Source: Flavobacteriales bacterium (GTDB taxonomy: Bacteria > Bacteroidota > Bacteroidia > Flavobacteriales > JANQLC01). Taken from it: DNA of 64,000 nt. The number at the start of each line of letters is the position of its first letter. Positions within the stretch are counted from its first letter, which is position 1. The position numbers and the translations under genes are program-made. Shown one piece after another: positions 18,133 to 28,239 of the stretch. The notes under the pieces were generated by a model, which was given only the letters and a program-made list of their open reading frames with translations, was not told the DNA's origin and ran no database searches. The stretch is taken from positions 1 through 64,000 of the forward strand of contig JANQLC010000030.1 of NCBI GenBank assembly GCA_028280815.1. The letters run 5' to 3'.

Positions 18133-20154
18133 TTATTTGTAGGAGCGCGTCTTCAGTTCTACATTTTCAAATGCGAGCGGTTCCTTGTGCAGCGCTTCCC
18201 GATTGATGTCGGCACCCTGGTAGGCCCAGGCAGACACATAGGCGTAGTCCCCATCGTTGCGCAGCGCTTCGCCTCCAGGCGTCTGGTGTTCTACGCGAAA
18301 GTGTCCCCCACAGGATTCGTCTCGGTCTAAGGCATCGATAGCCATCAACTGTCCCAGCTCCAAAAAATCGGCTACCCGGCCTGCTTTTTCCAACTCGGGG
18401 TTTAAGTCATCGGCCGAACCCGGCACGCACACCGATTTCCAGAAGGATTCGCGAAGCTGTTGAATCTCGGCAATCGCTTCGCGCAGGCCCGCCGCGCTGC
18501 GCGCCATGCCCACCTTATTCCACATGACCTCACCCAATTTTTTGTGAAAGTAATCCACGGTATGCGCGCCTTTATTGGATAGCCATCTTTCGATTCGCTC
18601 GCGTACCCCGCACGACGCCTCATCGAATTCGGGGGTGTCCGTCGGAATGGGTCCGGTGCGGATGTCGTCAGCCAGGTAGTTCGGCAGCGTATAGGGCAAG
18701 ATGAAGTAGCCGTCTGCCAAGCCTTGCATCAGTGCCGATGCGCCCAAGCGGTTGGCACCGTGATCGGAGAAGTTGGCCTCACCGATGACAAAGCAGCCGG
18801 GTATGCTGGACATCAAGTCGTAATCCACCCACAAGCCGCCCATGGTGTAGTGGACAGCCGGATAGATCTTCATGGGTGTTTCATAAGGGTCTGCGCCGGT
18901 GATCTGCCGATACATATCGAACAGATTCCCATATTTGTCGGCTATCCACTTTTTACCGAGCGCCCTGATTTGCACTGCCGAAGGGTTCTCCATGCCCGCC
19001 TCGTAGGCGCGCTCTGTGCCCCGCCGCTGAATCTCGGTAGAGAAATCCAAAAATACCCCTTCTTTCGCATCGTTGTCTTCAATGCCATAGCCCGCATCAC
19101 AGCGCTCTTTGGCCGCACGTGAGGCCACATCTCGAGGGGCGAGATTGCCAAAGGCCGGGTATCGCCGCTCGAGGTAGTAATCGCGGTCTGCCTCTTGGAT
19201 ATCCGCAGGCTGGCATCTGCCTTCGCGGGTGGCCTGGGCATCGGATCGCTTTTTGGGCACCCAGATCCTACCGGAGTTTCGCAGCGACTCGGACATCAGG
19301 GTTAGTTTGGACTGAAATGGGCCGTGCACCGGGATGCAGGTCGGGTGAATCTGTACGAAACCGGGATTGGCAAAATAAGCACCCCTCTTGTGCACCTTCC
19401 AGATGGCCGAACAATTGGAGCCCATCGCATAGGTGGAGAGGAAATAGACATTGCCATAGCCCCCCGAGGCGAGGACTACCGCATGGGCGGCATGGCGTTC
19501 GATGGCCCCGGTCACCAGATTTCTCGCTACAATGCCCCGAGCCTTGCCGCCCACCAAGACGAGGTCCAACATCTCGTGGCGGTTGTACATCGAGACGCGT
19601 CCCTTGGCGATTTGCCGGGACAGGGCTTGATAGGCGCCCAAGAGCAGTTGTTGGCCGGTTTGACCCTTGGCGTAAAAGGTGCGCTTCACCTGTACGCCCC
19701 CAAAGGAGCGGTTGTCCAGCAGGCCCCCGTACTCGCGCGCAAAAGGGACGCCCTGGGCCACGCATTGGTCGATGATCTGTCCCGATAACTGTGCCAATCG
19801 ATACACATTGGCCTCTCGAGAGCGGTAATCCCCGCCCTTTATCGTATCGTAAAACAAGCGATAGACCGAATCGTTGTCCCCCTGATAATTTTTGGCTGCA
19901 TTGATCCCGCCCTGGGCGGCGATGGAATGGGCACGGCGCGGGGAATCCTGATAGCAAAACGATTTGACTCGGTAACCCAATTCCGCGAGCGTAGCAGCCG
20001 CCGAAGCCCCGGCCAAGCCGGTGCCGACTACGACGATGTCGATTCGATCGCGGTTGTTGGGCGCTACCAACCGATAACCGGCTTTGGCGCGATCCCACTT
20101 TTCAGCGAGCGCGCCCTCGGGCAGATGTGGATCAAAATGGGGCATGCGATGCAT
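18133..20154 (-). CDS. sdhA: Succinate dehydrogenase flavoprotein subunit
   Basis: Oxidises succinate to fumarate with covalently bound FAD. The Rossmann motif is [20 protein letters not shown]; the FAD-attachment His is in [14 protein letters not shown]; the substrate region includes QIHPTCIP and [14 protein letters not shown]. 673 residues, typical of the Bacteroidota form. It starts on the base before the sdhC stop, in a tight operon. Confidence 0.96.
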   Translation of the reverse strand: MHRMPHFDPHLPEGALAEKWDRAKAGYRLVAPNNRDRIDIVVVGTGLAGASAAATLAELGYRVKSFCYQDSPRRAHSIAAQGGINAAKNYQGDNDSVYRLFYDTIKGGDYRSREANVYRLAQLSGQIIDQCVAQGVPFAREYGGLLDNRSFGGVQVKRTFYAKGQTGQQLLLGAYQALSRQIAKGRVSMYNRHEMLDLVLVGGKARGIVARNLVTGAIERHAAHAVVLASGGYGNVYFLSTYAMGSNCSAIWKVHKRGAYFANPGFVQIHPTCIPVHGPFQSKLTLMSESLRNSGRIWVPKKRSDAQATREGRCQPADIQEADRDYYLERRYPAFGNLAPRDVASRAAKERCDAGYGIEDNDAKEGVFLDFSTEIQRRGTERAYEAGMENPSAVQIRALGKKWIADKYGNLFDMYRQITGADPYETPMKIYPAVHYTMGGLWVDYDLMSSIPGCFVIGEANFSDHGANRLGASALMQGLADGYFILPYTLPNYLADDIRTGPIPTDTPEFDEASCGVRERIERWLSNKGAHTVDYFHKKLGEVMWNKVGMARSAAGLREAIAEIQQLRESFWKSVCVPGSADDLNPELEKAGRVADFLELGQLMAIDALDRDESCGGHFRVEHQTPGGEALRNDGDYAYVSAWAYQGADINREALHKEPLAFENVELKTRSYK

Positions 20155-20862
20155 TTATATCTGGTCGAGCACAAAGCGAATGTACAGCGGAATGAAAGCG
20201 AAGAGCAAGGGTACGACCACGGCAAAGGCGGCCCCGAGGCGCTTGATCAGTCCATCATACCTGGGGTGGCTCAGACCCAAGGATTGAAAAGCTGCGGCAA
20301 AACCATGTGAGAGGTGGAAGGCGAGAATGAGCATGGAAAAGGCGTAAAAGAGCACCAACCACAATCCGTATTGGGCATCTTGAAAGGTTTGGATGGTAAC
20401 GGTGTACAGGTCTTGAATCCGCTCCGCATGGTTGGCAATAATGTAGGTTTCTATGGGCCCGAAATGCACCTTCGCCCAAAAATTGATCAGGTGAATGACG
20501 ATAAATGCCCCGATGAGCGTCCCCAACAGCGCCATGTTTCGCGAAGACCAGCTGCTATTGGCCGCGGGTTTGTTTTTCGCATAGCGCACTTTACCCCTTG
20601 CCCTTCGGTTTTGAATCGTTAAGACAATCCCGTCGATGATGTGTAAGAGAATGCTGGTGTAGGTGAGGTAGGATAGGATTTTTACGACCGGGCTGTGGGT
20701 CATAAATGCAGCGTACAGGTTAAATCGGTCTTTTGCCCTTTGACCCAACGGCAGCAGAAGCTGTAGATTGCCGGCGAGATGACCGATGAGGAACAGGATT
20801 AAAAACAAGCCCGTAGCAGCCATCCAGTACTTTTTCGCCAGAGAGGACTTTCCCATACCCAT
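20155..20862 (-). CDS. sdhC: Succinate dehydrogenase cytochrome b subunit
   Basis: Five-helix membrane anchor (SdhC/FrdC fused type of Bacteroidota) binding heme b and quinone. Heme-ligand histidines are expected in FLIGHLAGNLQL, SILLHIIDGIVL, FIVIHLINFWAKVHFG and LAFHLSHGFAAAFQSLG. The ATG at 20862 was chosen because the promoter box is at 20885-20892, immediately upstream; the frame is open to 20979 but that would put the promoter inside the gene. No separate sdhD, as expected for this type. Confidence 0.92.
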   Translation of the reverse strand: MGMGKSSLAKKYWMAATGLFLILFLIGHLAGNLQLLLPLGQRAKDRFNLYAAFMTHSPVVKILSYLTYTSILLHIIDGIVLTIQNRRARGKVRYAKNKPAANSSWSSRNMALLGTLIGAFIVIHLINFWAKVHFGPIETYIIANHAERIQDLYTVTIQTFQDAQYGLWLVLFYAFSMLILAFHLSHGFAAAFQSLGLSHPRYDGLIKRLGAAFAVVVPLLFAFIPLYIRFVLDQI

Positions 20863-20884
20863 CCAAACGCTTTTTGATACATTG

Positions 20885-20892
20885 CAAATATA
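20885..20892 (-). promoter_or_regulatory. -7 box of the sdhCAB operon
   Basis: TATATTTG on the minus strand, with a TTG 17 bp further upstream; both fit the Bacteroidota sigma-factor consensus. It lies 22 bp before the sdhC start and decides that start. Confidence 0.7.
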
Positions 20893-21194
20893 AGGCTTAC
20901 AGCCGTTCCCAAGCGGGATGATAGCACCTGTACAGCTATTTAAACCCGATCTAAATCGAGAAGGATCCGACTCTGTCACACATTCCTCCTCTTGTTTTTA
21001 ACCCTTATAGGGTGATTCCAGAGTTACGATATACGCATGAGAAATGATGCGTAAATTCCCTGTTGTGCCGCAAGAGCGATTCGTTCGACTTATTCTGAAC
21101 ATTATTTGTATATTGCAACACAGTGAGGGCCAGCAGAAGCTGAGTCACAAAGAGCAGCCGAGAAAAATAAGGAGAAAGTAAATCTCGAAAAAGG

Positions 21195-23957
21195 ATGCAA
21201 GCTTCGGTGAAACCCTTGTTTGTAAAAGACAATGGGGCAACGCGTGCTATCAAATATCGAAGCGATAGCGCAATCTTTGCCCATGCGCAAAAGTACACTG
21301 CATTGAAAGGTGCGCTCTGCTTAATAACGGTATTATTTTCATTAAATGCATTTGCACAAGATTACTACATTACTACTTCCGACCTCAATCTAAGAGCAGG
21401 AGCAGGAGTAAATTACAAATCTTCGACTGTTATTTCAAAAGGTGACACAGTGAGATCACTTGAAGGCACCAGTGGCTATTGGGTGAGAATTCAGCACCAT
21501 GGAAACGTAGGGTACTCAGCAAAACAATACCTACAAAAGATACAAATCGATAAAGCCGGACAAGAAAGAGAAATCGAGGAAGAATCGGAAAGCGGTTCTT
21601 TTTCGCTATTTTTAATCGGGGCAGCGATTTTTGTCATAGGTGTCTTAATCCAAGTAGGTAGAAATTACAAGCGCATTAAAAGACAAAAGAGAAAGAGGGT
21701 CAAACAACCCATATATCAGAGAGAGAAATGGCAGGCGATAAAAAATTATGCCCGAGCTGGAAGTCAAATCCACTTAATCGTAGAAAGGAAAAATTTCGAC
21801 CGCATCCAAAACCAGCTGAGCATGGCGGGTTGCCATAACATCACTCCGATAAGTGACAAGAGAATCAACCAGGATATCCCTTATTTGGATTCTTGGATTA
21901 AAAGCGAATACAATACCGAGTGGGAAACATACCTCGTCCCCTACCTGTACAATCTCGATTACTACTTGAAACTAATCCGCTTAAGAGGAAAGGTCAAAGT
22001 GCTTTGTTACAGTCAGATAGAATCTCACGAGCATGTGACACACGACAATCATAAAAATACCAGTTCAGACGAAACCCTTATCGATGTGAATTCGGAAAAG
22101 CTCGACTTAACCATAAAACCTTCAATCCAAAATGATGAAACACAGTTAGAGCCTCCGCCTCGCGAGCATGTGACACACGACAATCATAAAAATACCAGTT
22201 CAGACGAAACCCTTATCGATGTGGATTCGGAAAAGCTCGACTTAACCATAAAACCTTTAATCCAAAATGATGAAACACAGTTAGAGCCTCCGTATTGGAG
22301 CCACACTTATGTTCACTCATACGATGAGATAAATCGTGCTTCAAAAGCACAAAAGGAATTCTATTTTCACCTTAGAGAAAACGTTCTCAATGGTGAATTC
22401 GTAGATATTAGAGGCAATACAAACTATGCATTCATCCTGTACTTCGATTTATTAAATCAGTATGAAACCCATCAGGATATCGAGTTACTTGAAGAACAAT
22501 TTAAACTTTTGGGGCAGGTTTGCCCTAAAACAAAAAGCTATTCTTCGATGTCCTTGCAGGGCTTATTACGAAAGAGAACGGATTCACATTCGATAGATAA
22601 ATTAAACGCCCTACAAAAGCCGAGCTATCAACTTGAGCACGGACACTCAGATTACGACCCAGATGCTTACAAATTAGGAAAACATTACAAAGATAAGCTG
22701 GGATTAAGCAAACAAGAGGCTGCATGGCTAAATAAGTTTTGGAATCATTCAAATATTTTCACATCTATTGAAGGGTGTTGTATTGCCACCATAAAACAGT
22801 ACATACTGATATTGAAAAGATTAAATAAAGAGCTCGAGCTTCAAAACACATCAATTGCCAAAGAAGTGGATTATTTTAAAGAAAAAATATTTGAAGTAAA
22901 AGAATTTGCAGACCCATATTACGGTAAATCATATATGAAGCGACGAGTTGAATCCGAAATATACTTAACCATCTTTAAACGAGTAGAAAACGCTGTAAGG
23001 GAATTCTATGGACACAAACGCAAAGTAGGACGTAATCCACACTATGAATTTGATGGCCAGTTTGAGGGTCGCATTGGAAATCGTGTTGACGAGTTAATAA
23101 CCCAATATCAAGGAGAGATTCTACCACCAGACATCGAAACACAAATAGAACTAAACGCAGAAAATGTCAATCGTTGGAAGATTGAATTTACAGCGCTAAA
23201 AAATCAATTTCAAAAAGAGGAAAAAAGTAAGTTCATCGATGGGATTAGAAATATAGAAAAAACGAACCAAAAGAATCGCAATATTGAAAATATCTTTATC
23301 GAAGCTTCAAAACTCATTGCAAAGTATGACAGAGTTCAATCTTTAAAATACTATGCGCAATACATATATTACGATCTAAAATCGAATAAGTTTGACAACA
23401 AGCCATTGACCCAAGCCGTACAAAAATCCTTGTTTAAAACGCAAGGACAAATCGATGATTTCAAAAGGATTATCGCTGAATTAATCCAAACATCAGATAT
23501 CGATAAAGCCTTGCATGAAATTGCCCGGATTTATATGCCGAAGAGAAAGAAAATTGTACTCGACAAGTCGGCGATAAAAGAAGCTGAGCAAAAGTACGAT
23601 GACACAGTTGAATTGTTAAACGAATACCTCGATGTTGAATCAGAGAAAACGAACATCGGAAATTTAGAAAATGAAGAAGTTGAAGTTGTACCCATGGCAA
23701 ATAACTCTATTTTAATTTCTGAGATTAGACTTGGAAAACCGCAAGAAGAATTAATAAAGAAGATTACAACCCACTCATTTGAAATCCTTCAGGGTGAAGT
23801 AGATCGATTCGCTATTGAAAATAGAATGTTTAAGAACCAACTGATCGATAGTATAAATGAAGCTTGTGAGGCGTTTCTGGATGGCGAAGCGTTAATTGAG
23901 GAAGACGGTGAAAATTATGTAATCGAAGAATCTTATTATAAAGCAATAGCAGTGTAA
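21195..23957 (+). CDS. SH3-TM-TerB_N/TerB_C protein of a putative defence island
   Basis: First gene of a three-gene AT-rich cassette. Order of parts: signal peptide or N-terminal helix (ALCLITVLFSLNAFA), bacterial SH3 domain at about 55-115 (LNLRAGAGVNYKSSTVISKG), one membrane helix at about 135-155 (LFLIGAAIFVIGVLIQVG), a linker with a perfect-length 45-residue tandem duplication, a TerB_N-like domain (about 360-560, FYFHLRENVLNGEFVDI) and a C-terminal TerB_C-like domain ending DGEALIEEDGENYVIEE. TerB-type domains occur in tellurite-resistance and phage-defence gene neighbourhoods. The start could instead be TTG 21303, directly before the signal peptide. GC is far below the flanking genes, indicating transfer. 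Confidence 0.8.
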   Translation: MQASVKPLFVKDNGATRAIKYRSDSAIFAHAQKYTALKGALCLITVLFSLNAFAQDYYITTSDLNLRAGAGVNYKSSTVISKGDTVRSLEGTSGYWVRIQHHGNVGYSAKQYLQKIQIDKAGQEREIEEESESGSFSLFLIGAAIFVIGVLIQVGRNYKRIKRQKRKRVKQPIYQREKWQAIKNYARAGSQIHLIVERKNFDRIQNQLSMAGCHNITPISDKRINQDIPYLDSWIKSEYNTEWETYLVPYLYNLDYYLKLIRLRGKVKVLCYSQIESHEHVTHDNHKNTSSDETLIDVNSEKLDLTIKPSIQNDETQLEPPPREHVTHDNHKNTSSDETLIDVDSEKLDLTIKPLIQNDETQLEPPYWSHTYVHSYDEINRASKAQKEFYFHLRENVLNGEFVDIRGNTNYAFILYFDLLNQYETHQDIELLEEQFKLLGQVCPKTKSYSSMSLQGLLRKRTDSHSIDKLNALQKPSYQLEHGHSDYDPDAYKLGKHYKDKLGLSKQEAAWLNKFWNHSNIFTSIEGCCIATIKQYILILKRLNKELELQNTSIAKEVDYFKEKIFEVKEFADPYYGKSYMKRRVESEIYLTIFKRVENAVREFYGHKRKVGRNPHYEFDGQFEGRIGNRVDELITQYQGEILPPDIETQIELNAENVNRWKIEFTALKNQFQKEEKSKFIDGIRNIEKTNQKNRNIENIFIEASKLIAKYDRVQSLKYYAQYIYYDLKSNKFDNKPLTQAVQKSLFKTQGQIDDFKRIIAELIQTSDIDKALHEIARIYMPKRKKIVLDKSAIKEAEQKYDDTVELLNEYLDVESEKTNIGNLENEEVEVVPMANNSILISEIRLGKPQEELIKKITTHSFEILQGEVDRFAIENRMFKNQLIDSINEACEAFLDGEALIEEDGENYVIEESYYKAIAV
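22028..22297 (+). repeat. Tandem 135-bp duplication inside the TerB-domain gene
   Basis: Two head-to-tail copies, 22028-22162 and 22163-22297, with only a few differences. Each encodes a 45-residue acidic unit beginning REHVTHDNHKNTSSDE and ending DETQLEPP. The high identity suggests a recent duplication; the unit lies in the linker between the membrane helix and the TerB domains. Confidence 0.9.
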
Positions 23958-23960
23958 GTT

Positions 23961-25274
23961 ATGGCAGTGAGAATAAAAGCAAAAGAAGCAACGGCAATTA
24001 TTAATTCCCTTTCGGGTGGCGTAGTGCCAAGGATTGGTGTGCAGCATATCGCTGTCGGTAGAAAGCTGGAAATCGAAGCATTCACATCAGCGCTCGACGA
24101 TGTTAAAAGCGGGCATAGTATGGTTAAGTTTTGGATTGGAGATTTTGGTTCAGGGAAATCGTTTATGCTTCATCTGCTAAATTGCATTGCTACAAAACAA
24201 AAATTTGTCGTTGCAAATGCTGATTTCACACCGGATAACAGGCTTTATTCGAATGATGGGAAAGCAGTTGCATTGTACAGCGCTATAATGGATCATGTCG
24301 CCATTCCAATCAAACCAGAAGGAGGCGCATTACCTACTTTACTCGACAAATGGATTGAACGAGCAGTTTCTAAAACAGCACAGCGGAACAACATCTCGAT
24401 TACTGAAATCAGGGAAGAGAGATACTTGAATCTCATTCGGGAAAATATCATGCAAACCGTAAGAGAATTTACAGAGACTGGCGGACTTGATTTTGGAGTA
24501 GTCGTGATTAAGTATTATGAAGGTTATATCAAGGATGATGCGTATTTAAGACGAAGTGCTCTAAAATGGTTAAAAGGGGAATACAGGACAAAAACAGAAG
24601 CGAGACAAGATTTAGGGGTGCGAGAAATAGTGAATGATTGGAACTATTACGATATGCTCAAAAATTTTTGCAGGTTGTTTGTCAGTATGGGATATAGTGG
24701 CTTTATGATCAATCTCGATGAAGCGATTAACCTTTATAAAATATCGACAGCCAATATGAGGGCGAAAAACTACGAAAAGATTTTAACCCTATTCAATGAT
24801 TGCTTTCAAGGTAAGGTTCCAAACTTGTTTCTAAACTTTGCCGGCACAAAGGAATTTTTAAAAAATGAAAGAAGGGGCCTATTCAGTTACGACGCCCTTA
24901 AAACCCGCTTAGAAACAAATAAATTTGAAACCGCTCAATACCGTGATTTGGCACAGCCGGTAATTGAGTTGGTTCCCTTAAATCACAATGAGATATTTGT
25001 TTTATTAAATAAACTAAAAAATATTTTTGATACAAATTTCAATGTAGATATCCATATCACTGATGTAGACATTCGGATGTTTATGGAAGCCATGTTTAAC
25101 AAACCAGGCGCAGATGAGTTTTTGACCCCGAGGGAGGTTATTCGTGAGTTCTTAGGTATCCTTAGCATACTGAGACAACATCCGGAAGCCGATAAGTCAA
25201 CACTGATCTCGGACATTGAAATATCGGATGAACGACCAGCGGAAACCGATCTCGATTCCATCGAAGAATTCTAA
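23961..25274 (+). CDS. BrxD-like P-loop ATPase (DUF2791 family)
   Basis: 437 residues with Walker A GDFGSGKSFML at about residue 57 and Walker B GFMINLDEA at about 250, and the general sequence plan of the BREX ATP-binding protein BrxD. Starts three bases after the upstream stop and ends one base into the helicase start codon, so the three genes form one translational unit. BrxD is known from type 2 BREX loci together with the helicase BrxHII; here no pglX, pglZ or brxC is present, so this is not a BREX locus but a compact relative. Its partner role is inferred. Confidence 0.85.
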   Translation: MAVRIKAKEATAIINSLSGGVVPRIGVQHIAVGRKLEIEAFTSALDDVKSGHSMVKFWIGDFGSGKSFMLHLLNCIATKQKFVVANADFTPDNRLYSNDGKAVALYSAIMDHVAIPIKPEGGALPTLLDKWIERAVSKTAQRNNISITEIREERYLNLIRENIMQTVREFTETGGLDFGVVVIKYYEGYIKDDAYLRRSALKWLKGEYRTKTEARQDLGVREIVNDWNYYDMLKNFCRLFVSMGYSGFMINLDEAINLYKISTANMRAKNYEKILTLFNDCFQGKVPNLFLNFAGTKEFLKNERRGLFSYDALKTRLETNKFETAQYRDLAQPVIELVPLNHNEIFVLLNKLKNIFDTNFNVDIHITDVDIRMFMEAMFNKPGADEFLTPREVIREFLGILSILRQHPEADKSTLISDIEISDERPAETDLDSIEEF

Positions 25275-27436
25275 TGTCGTATAAACTCCTATCGGAACCC
25301 ATAAGGAAATACATCCGCGATAAGCATTGGAAATCCTTACGCCGGATTCAGGCTGCAGCAATAGAAAAAATAATTACCACTGACAACAATTATATACTCG
25401 CATCCCGAACCGCATCAGGAAAAACAGAAGCCGCATTTTTGCCCATTCTTTCAAAAGCAGATTTTAATCAAGCAGGTGTTCAAGTTCTCTATATTTCCCC
25501 ATTAATCGCACTGATAAACGATCAGTTTTTTAGAATAGCGGATTTGTGTAAAGACCTCGAAATAAAGATCACTAAATGGCATGGAGAAGCAAAAAAATCA
25601 TTAAAAATAAGACTTATAAAAAATCCCAACGGCATGGTTCTGATTACTCCTGAATCATTGGAAGCCATGTTTGTAAATGCGCCTTATAATGTTTCTACCC
25701 TTTTTGGAAACCTCAAGTATATCGTGATTGACGAATTACACTCGTTTTTGGGTACAGACAGAGGTTTGCAATTGATGTCTTTGTTGTCGCGGATTCAGCA
25801 GGTAAATAAATCACAAATTACCACCATTGGATTGTCAGCGACGATTGGGGATGAGAATTATATGGAAGCGAAGAGATTAACTGGAAATATTTCAAAAACA
25901 AAAGTTTTACTTGACAGGGCAAAAAAAGAGACAGAAGCCCAATTCAAATACTTCAAAAATGTTACCGCTGAATTGCCTCTCAATTTACTCAAAGATCTGT
26001 ACAGGGAGACGCGTTTAAACAAAACCCTCATCTTTCCAAATAGCCGGGGAAGAGCTGAAGAAATAGCTGTAAAACTTCGTAAAATATCGGATAAAGCAAA
26101 CGGACATAAGTATTATTACTCGCATCATTCTTCAGTAGATAAAGAGATTAGGGAGCATATAGAACACTTTGTCAAAAGCGACGAGCGATTCAATTTTTGT
26201 ATTTCGTGTACTTCTACTCTGGAACTCGGTATAGACATTGGTATGGTAGATAAAATCGTTCAGATAGATTCTACACGTTCCGTTTCTTCATTTGTCCAAA
26301 GAATTGGTCGCAGCGGTAGAAGGGAAGGAGAAAAAAGCGTTGTAACCATTTATGCAACCGATAAATGGAGTTTGCTACAATCCTTAGCGTGCTGGGTTTT
26401 GTACAAAAAGGGATTTGTCGAGTCAATCAAAACAGCGGAAAAGCATTATGACATTTTATTACACCAGCTTTTATCAATAGTAAAACAGCTTTCCGGCTGC
26501 TTCAAGGCTGATTTAATTAAAAGATTAAAAATGAATTTTGCTTTTCAAACCATTGAAGAACAGGAGCTGAGTACAATAATTGACGAAGCGATTCAATCGG
26601 ATTATTTAGAAATTGTTCAACGTGAAGTAATCTTGGGTATCGAAGGAGAAAACATCGTTAACTCAAGGGAGTTTTACAGTGTATTTAAGCCTGAGTCAAA
26701 CTTTAAAGTGATCTTCTCAGGGAAAAAAATCGGAGATATCCCTTTATCTACACAGGTGAAAATTGATGAAAATATTTTCCTCGCAGCAAAAATATGGAAG
26801 ATTAAAGACATCCATGCAAAAGGCAGAAAGATCAGCGTAATTCCGGCAAAGGACGGTAAAAAGCCAAGATTTTATGGCGAGGGTGGAAATATCCATCCGA
26901 GAATACGGGAAGAGATGCTTCGGATATTGAAAAGCGACGAGTCCTTTTCAGAACTCGATAGCAATACCAATTCTGCCTTGGAAGAGCTGAGGTTTGATTT
27001 CAAAGGATTTCAAATTGATGATTTTGAGTATGACAAACCCACTATAAACAAAGGCGATAAGATACTCATTTATACATTTACCGGGACTAGAGTAAACGAG
27101 AGTTTACGCTTTTTAATTAATCTAACCGGACACAAGGAGGCTTCGCTGCATGATCGTGGGAATTCTTTGGAGCTGTATATCAATATTTCTGATTTCAAGG
27201 AATTGGTAGAAAAAGTAAACAAAGCGTATGATGAAATCGATGATCATTTGAAATTAGCGGTCGAAGAAAACGAATCATTGTGGAGATTACATTTGCCCAA
27301 GTGGGGATCGTATTTGTCAACGAGATATAAATGTGAAATTTTAAAAGAGAGATATTTTGATTTTGAAACAGCCATTGACCTGATCAACAACATCAAATTA
27401 GTTGAGCGTGAAAAAATCAACCATTTATCTGATTAA
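25274..27436 (+). CDS. DEAD/DEAH-box superfamily II helicase
   Basis: 720 residues. Helicase motifs in order: Q-like region (RIQAAAIEKI), motif I SRTASGKTEAAFLP, motif Ia/Ib (YISPLIALINDQ, LITPESLE), motif II DELHSF, motif III GLSATIGD, motif IV region (TLIFPNSRGRAEEIA), motif V (STLELGIDIG) and motif VI QRIGRSGRR. The C-terminal 300 residues have no motif I can name. The closest named group is the Lhr/BrxHII-like helicases. It follows the BrxD-like ATPase with a one-base overlap; the two probably act together on DNA. Confidence 0.88.
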   Translation: MSYKLLSEPIRKYIRDKHWKSLRRIQAAAIEKIITTDNNYILASRTASGKTEAAFLPILSKADFNQAGVQVLYISPLIALINDQFFRIADLCKDLEIKITKWHGEAKKSLKIRLIKNPNGMVLITPESLEAMFVNAPYNVSTLFGNLKYIVIDELHSFLGTDRGLQLMSLLSRIQQVNKSQITTIGLSATIGDENYMEAKRLTGNISKTKVLLDRAKKETEAQFKYFKNVTAELPLNLLKDLYRETRLNKTLIFPNSRGRAEEIAVKLRKISDKANGHKYYYSHHSSVDKEIREHIEHFVKSDERFNFCISCTSTLELGIDIGMVDKIVQIDSTRSVSSFVQRIGRSGRREGEKSVVTIYATDKWSLLQSLACWVLYKKGFVESIKTAEKHYDILLHQLLSIVKQLSGCFKADLIKRLKMNFAFQTIEEQELSTIIDEAIQSDYLEIVQREVILGIEGENIVNSREFYSVFKPESNFKVIFSGKKIGDIPLSTQVKIDENIFLAAKIWKIKDIHAKGRKISVIPAKDGKKPRFYGEGGNIHPRIREEMLRILKSDESFSELDSNTNSALEELRFDFKGFQIDDFEYDKPTINKGDKILIYTFTGTRVNESLRFLINLTGHKEASLHDRGNSLELYINISDFKELVEKVNKAYDEIDDHLKLAVEENESLWRLHLPKWGSYLSTRYKCEILKERYFDFETAIDLINNIKLVEREKINHLSD

Positions 27437-27437
27437 A

Positions 27438-27620
27438 ATGGGAGCTGTGTTTTTCATCACCACTGGTCAGCTGCTATCGGCCCAAAACCAGGCCGAGGTG
27501 ATAAGGGGAAGGGTTACGGATGAGAAACACAAACCGCTTGCATTTGCAGATATTGTGATCACAAATACGTTGGGGGCACTGGTCACAGGTAAAGAAATCA
27601 ATCACATTGACAAGTGGTAG
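27438..27620 (+). pseudogene. N-terminal fragment of a carboxypeptidase-regulatory-like/TonB receptor gene
   Basis: Begins with a signal peptide (MGAVFFITTGQLLSAQ) and the opening strand of a CarboxypepD_reg-like domain (VIRGRVTDEKHKPLAFADIVI), the usual N-terminus of SusC-type receptors, then stops after about 60 residues (KEINHIDKW). The start lies next to the helicase stop. This is a truncated remnant marking the right edge of the defence island; the rest of the receptor is absent. Confidence 0.6.
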
Positions 27621-27750
27621 CTTGCTCGTCATGTCAGGCACCACCCAGCGACACTAGAAGCACCGACTGCCCGAGCAAAAAAGCTGTCGAGGCGCGCGTA
27701 TCAACCTGAGTTTCCGCCAGATCAAGGCGCTTCAATAGGTTGGCTTTAAG

Positions 27751-28152
27751 ATGAAAACAACGTTTGAAACAAAGCGCGTTTTATCCACTTTCAACACGCA
27801 TGCTGACGGATGGGATCAAAAGAGCGCTTATATTGCCGAAAAAGTAGGAGAGAGCCGCAGGCTTTTCCGATTGCTAGACAGACTGGTGAAAGATCGGGAT
27901 CGCATTTTGGATATGGGTTGCGGCACGGGAAAGCTGGGTACTCATCTGAAACAAATCGCAGCCAATACGAGATTGGTATCCGCTGACACATTTCGATTGG
28001 GATGCTCAGAAGGGCACAGCAGAAGGGGCATGCTCAGAAAGCTATTCAAATTGGAAGCTATAGTGCTTTGTTGCAATGCGATGCAAATGGACGGGAACCG
28101 TTGTGAATGGCTACCGGAATCTTATATTTGCTTAACAGTCATAGTTGATTGA
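27751..28152 (+). pseudogene. Truncated SAM-dependent methyltransferase
   Basis: The first 75 or so residues are a normal class I methyltransferase start (FNTHADGWDQKSAYIAEKVG, then the SAM-binding motif I ILDMGCGTGKLG). After NTRLVSAD the frame no longer resembles the family, and the last residues are encoded by a CRISPR-repeat-like sequence at 28100. The C-terminal two thirds of the enzyme are missing. Probably a dead 5' fragment. Confidence 0.6.
28100..28145 (+). repeat. CRISPR-repeat-like sequence upstream of hydrolase gene
   Basis: 46 bases aligning without gaps to the array repeat with 39 identical by hand count; starts GTTGTGAATGGCTACCGG and ends AACAGTCATAGT. The embedded promoter is kept: TTG near the left end and TATATTTG at 28123-28130 with 19 bp between. 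The next gene starts 94 bp downstream in the same direction. Confidence 0.9.
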
Positions 28153-28239
28153 TAAAGATAGGGTCAAAGAAATGTATAAAACCTTTCGGTATAAGTCCAA
28201 TATCAAATAAAATAATGTATCTTTAGAAAAATTTGTAAG

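Noticed and set aside
19119-20098. Long ORFs antisense or out of frame to sdhA
   Set aside because: sdhA is certain in its frame; the others are shadows.
23961-27436. Complete BREX locus
   Set aside because: Only a BrxD-like ATPase and a helicase are present; pglX, pglZ, brxA, brxB and brxC are missing.
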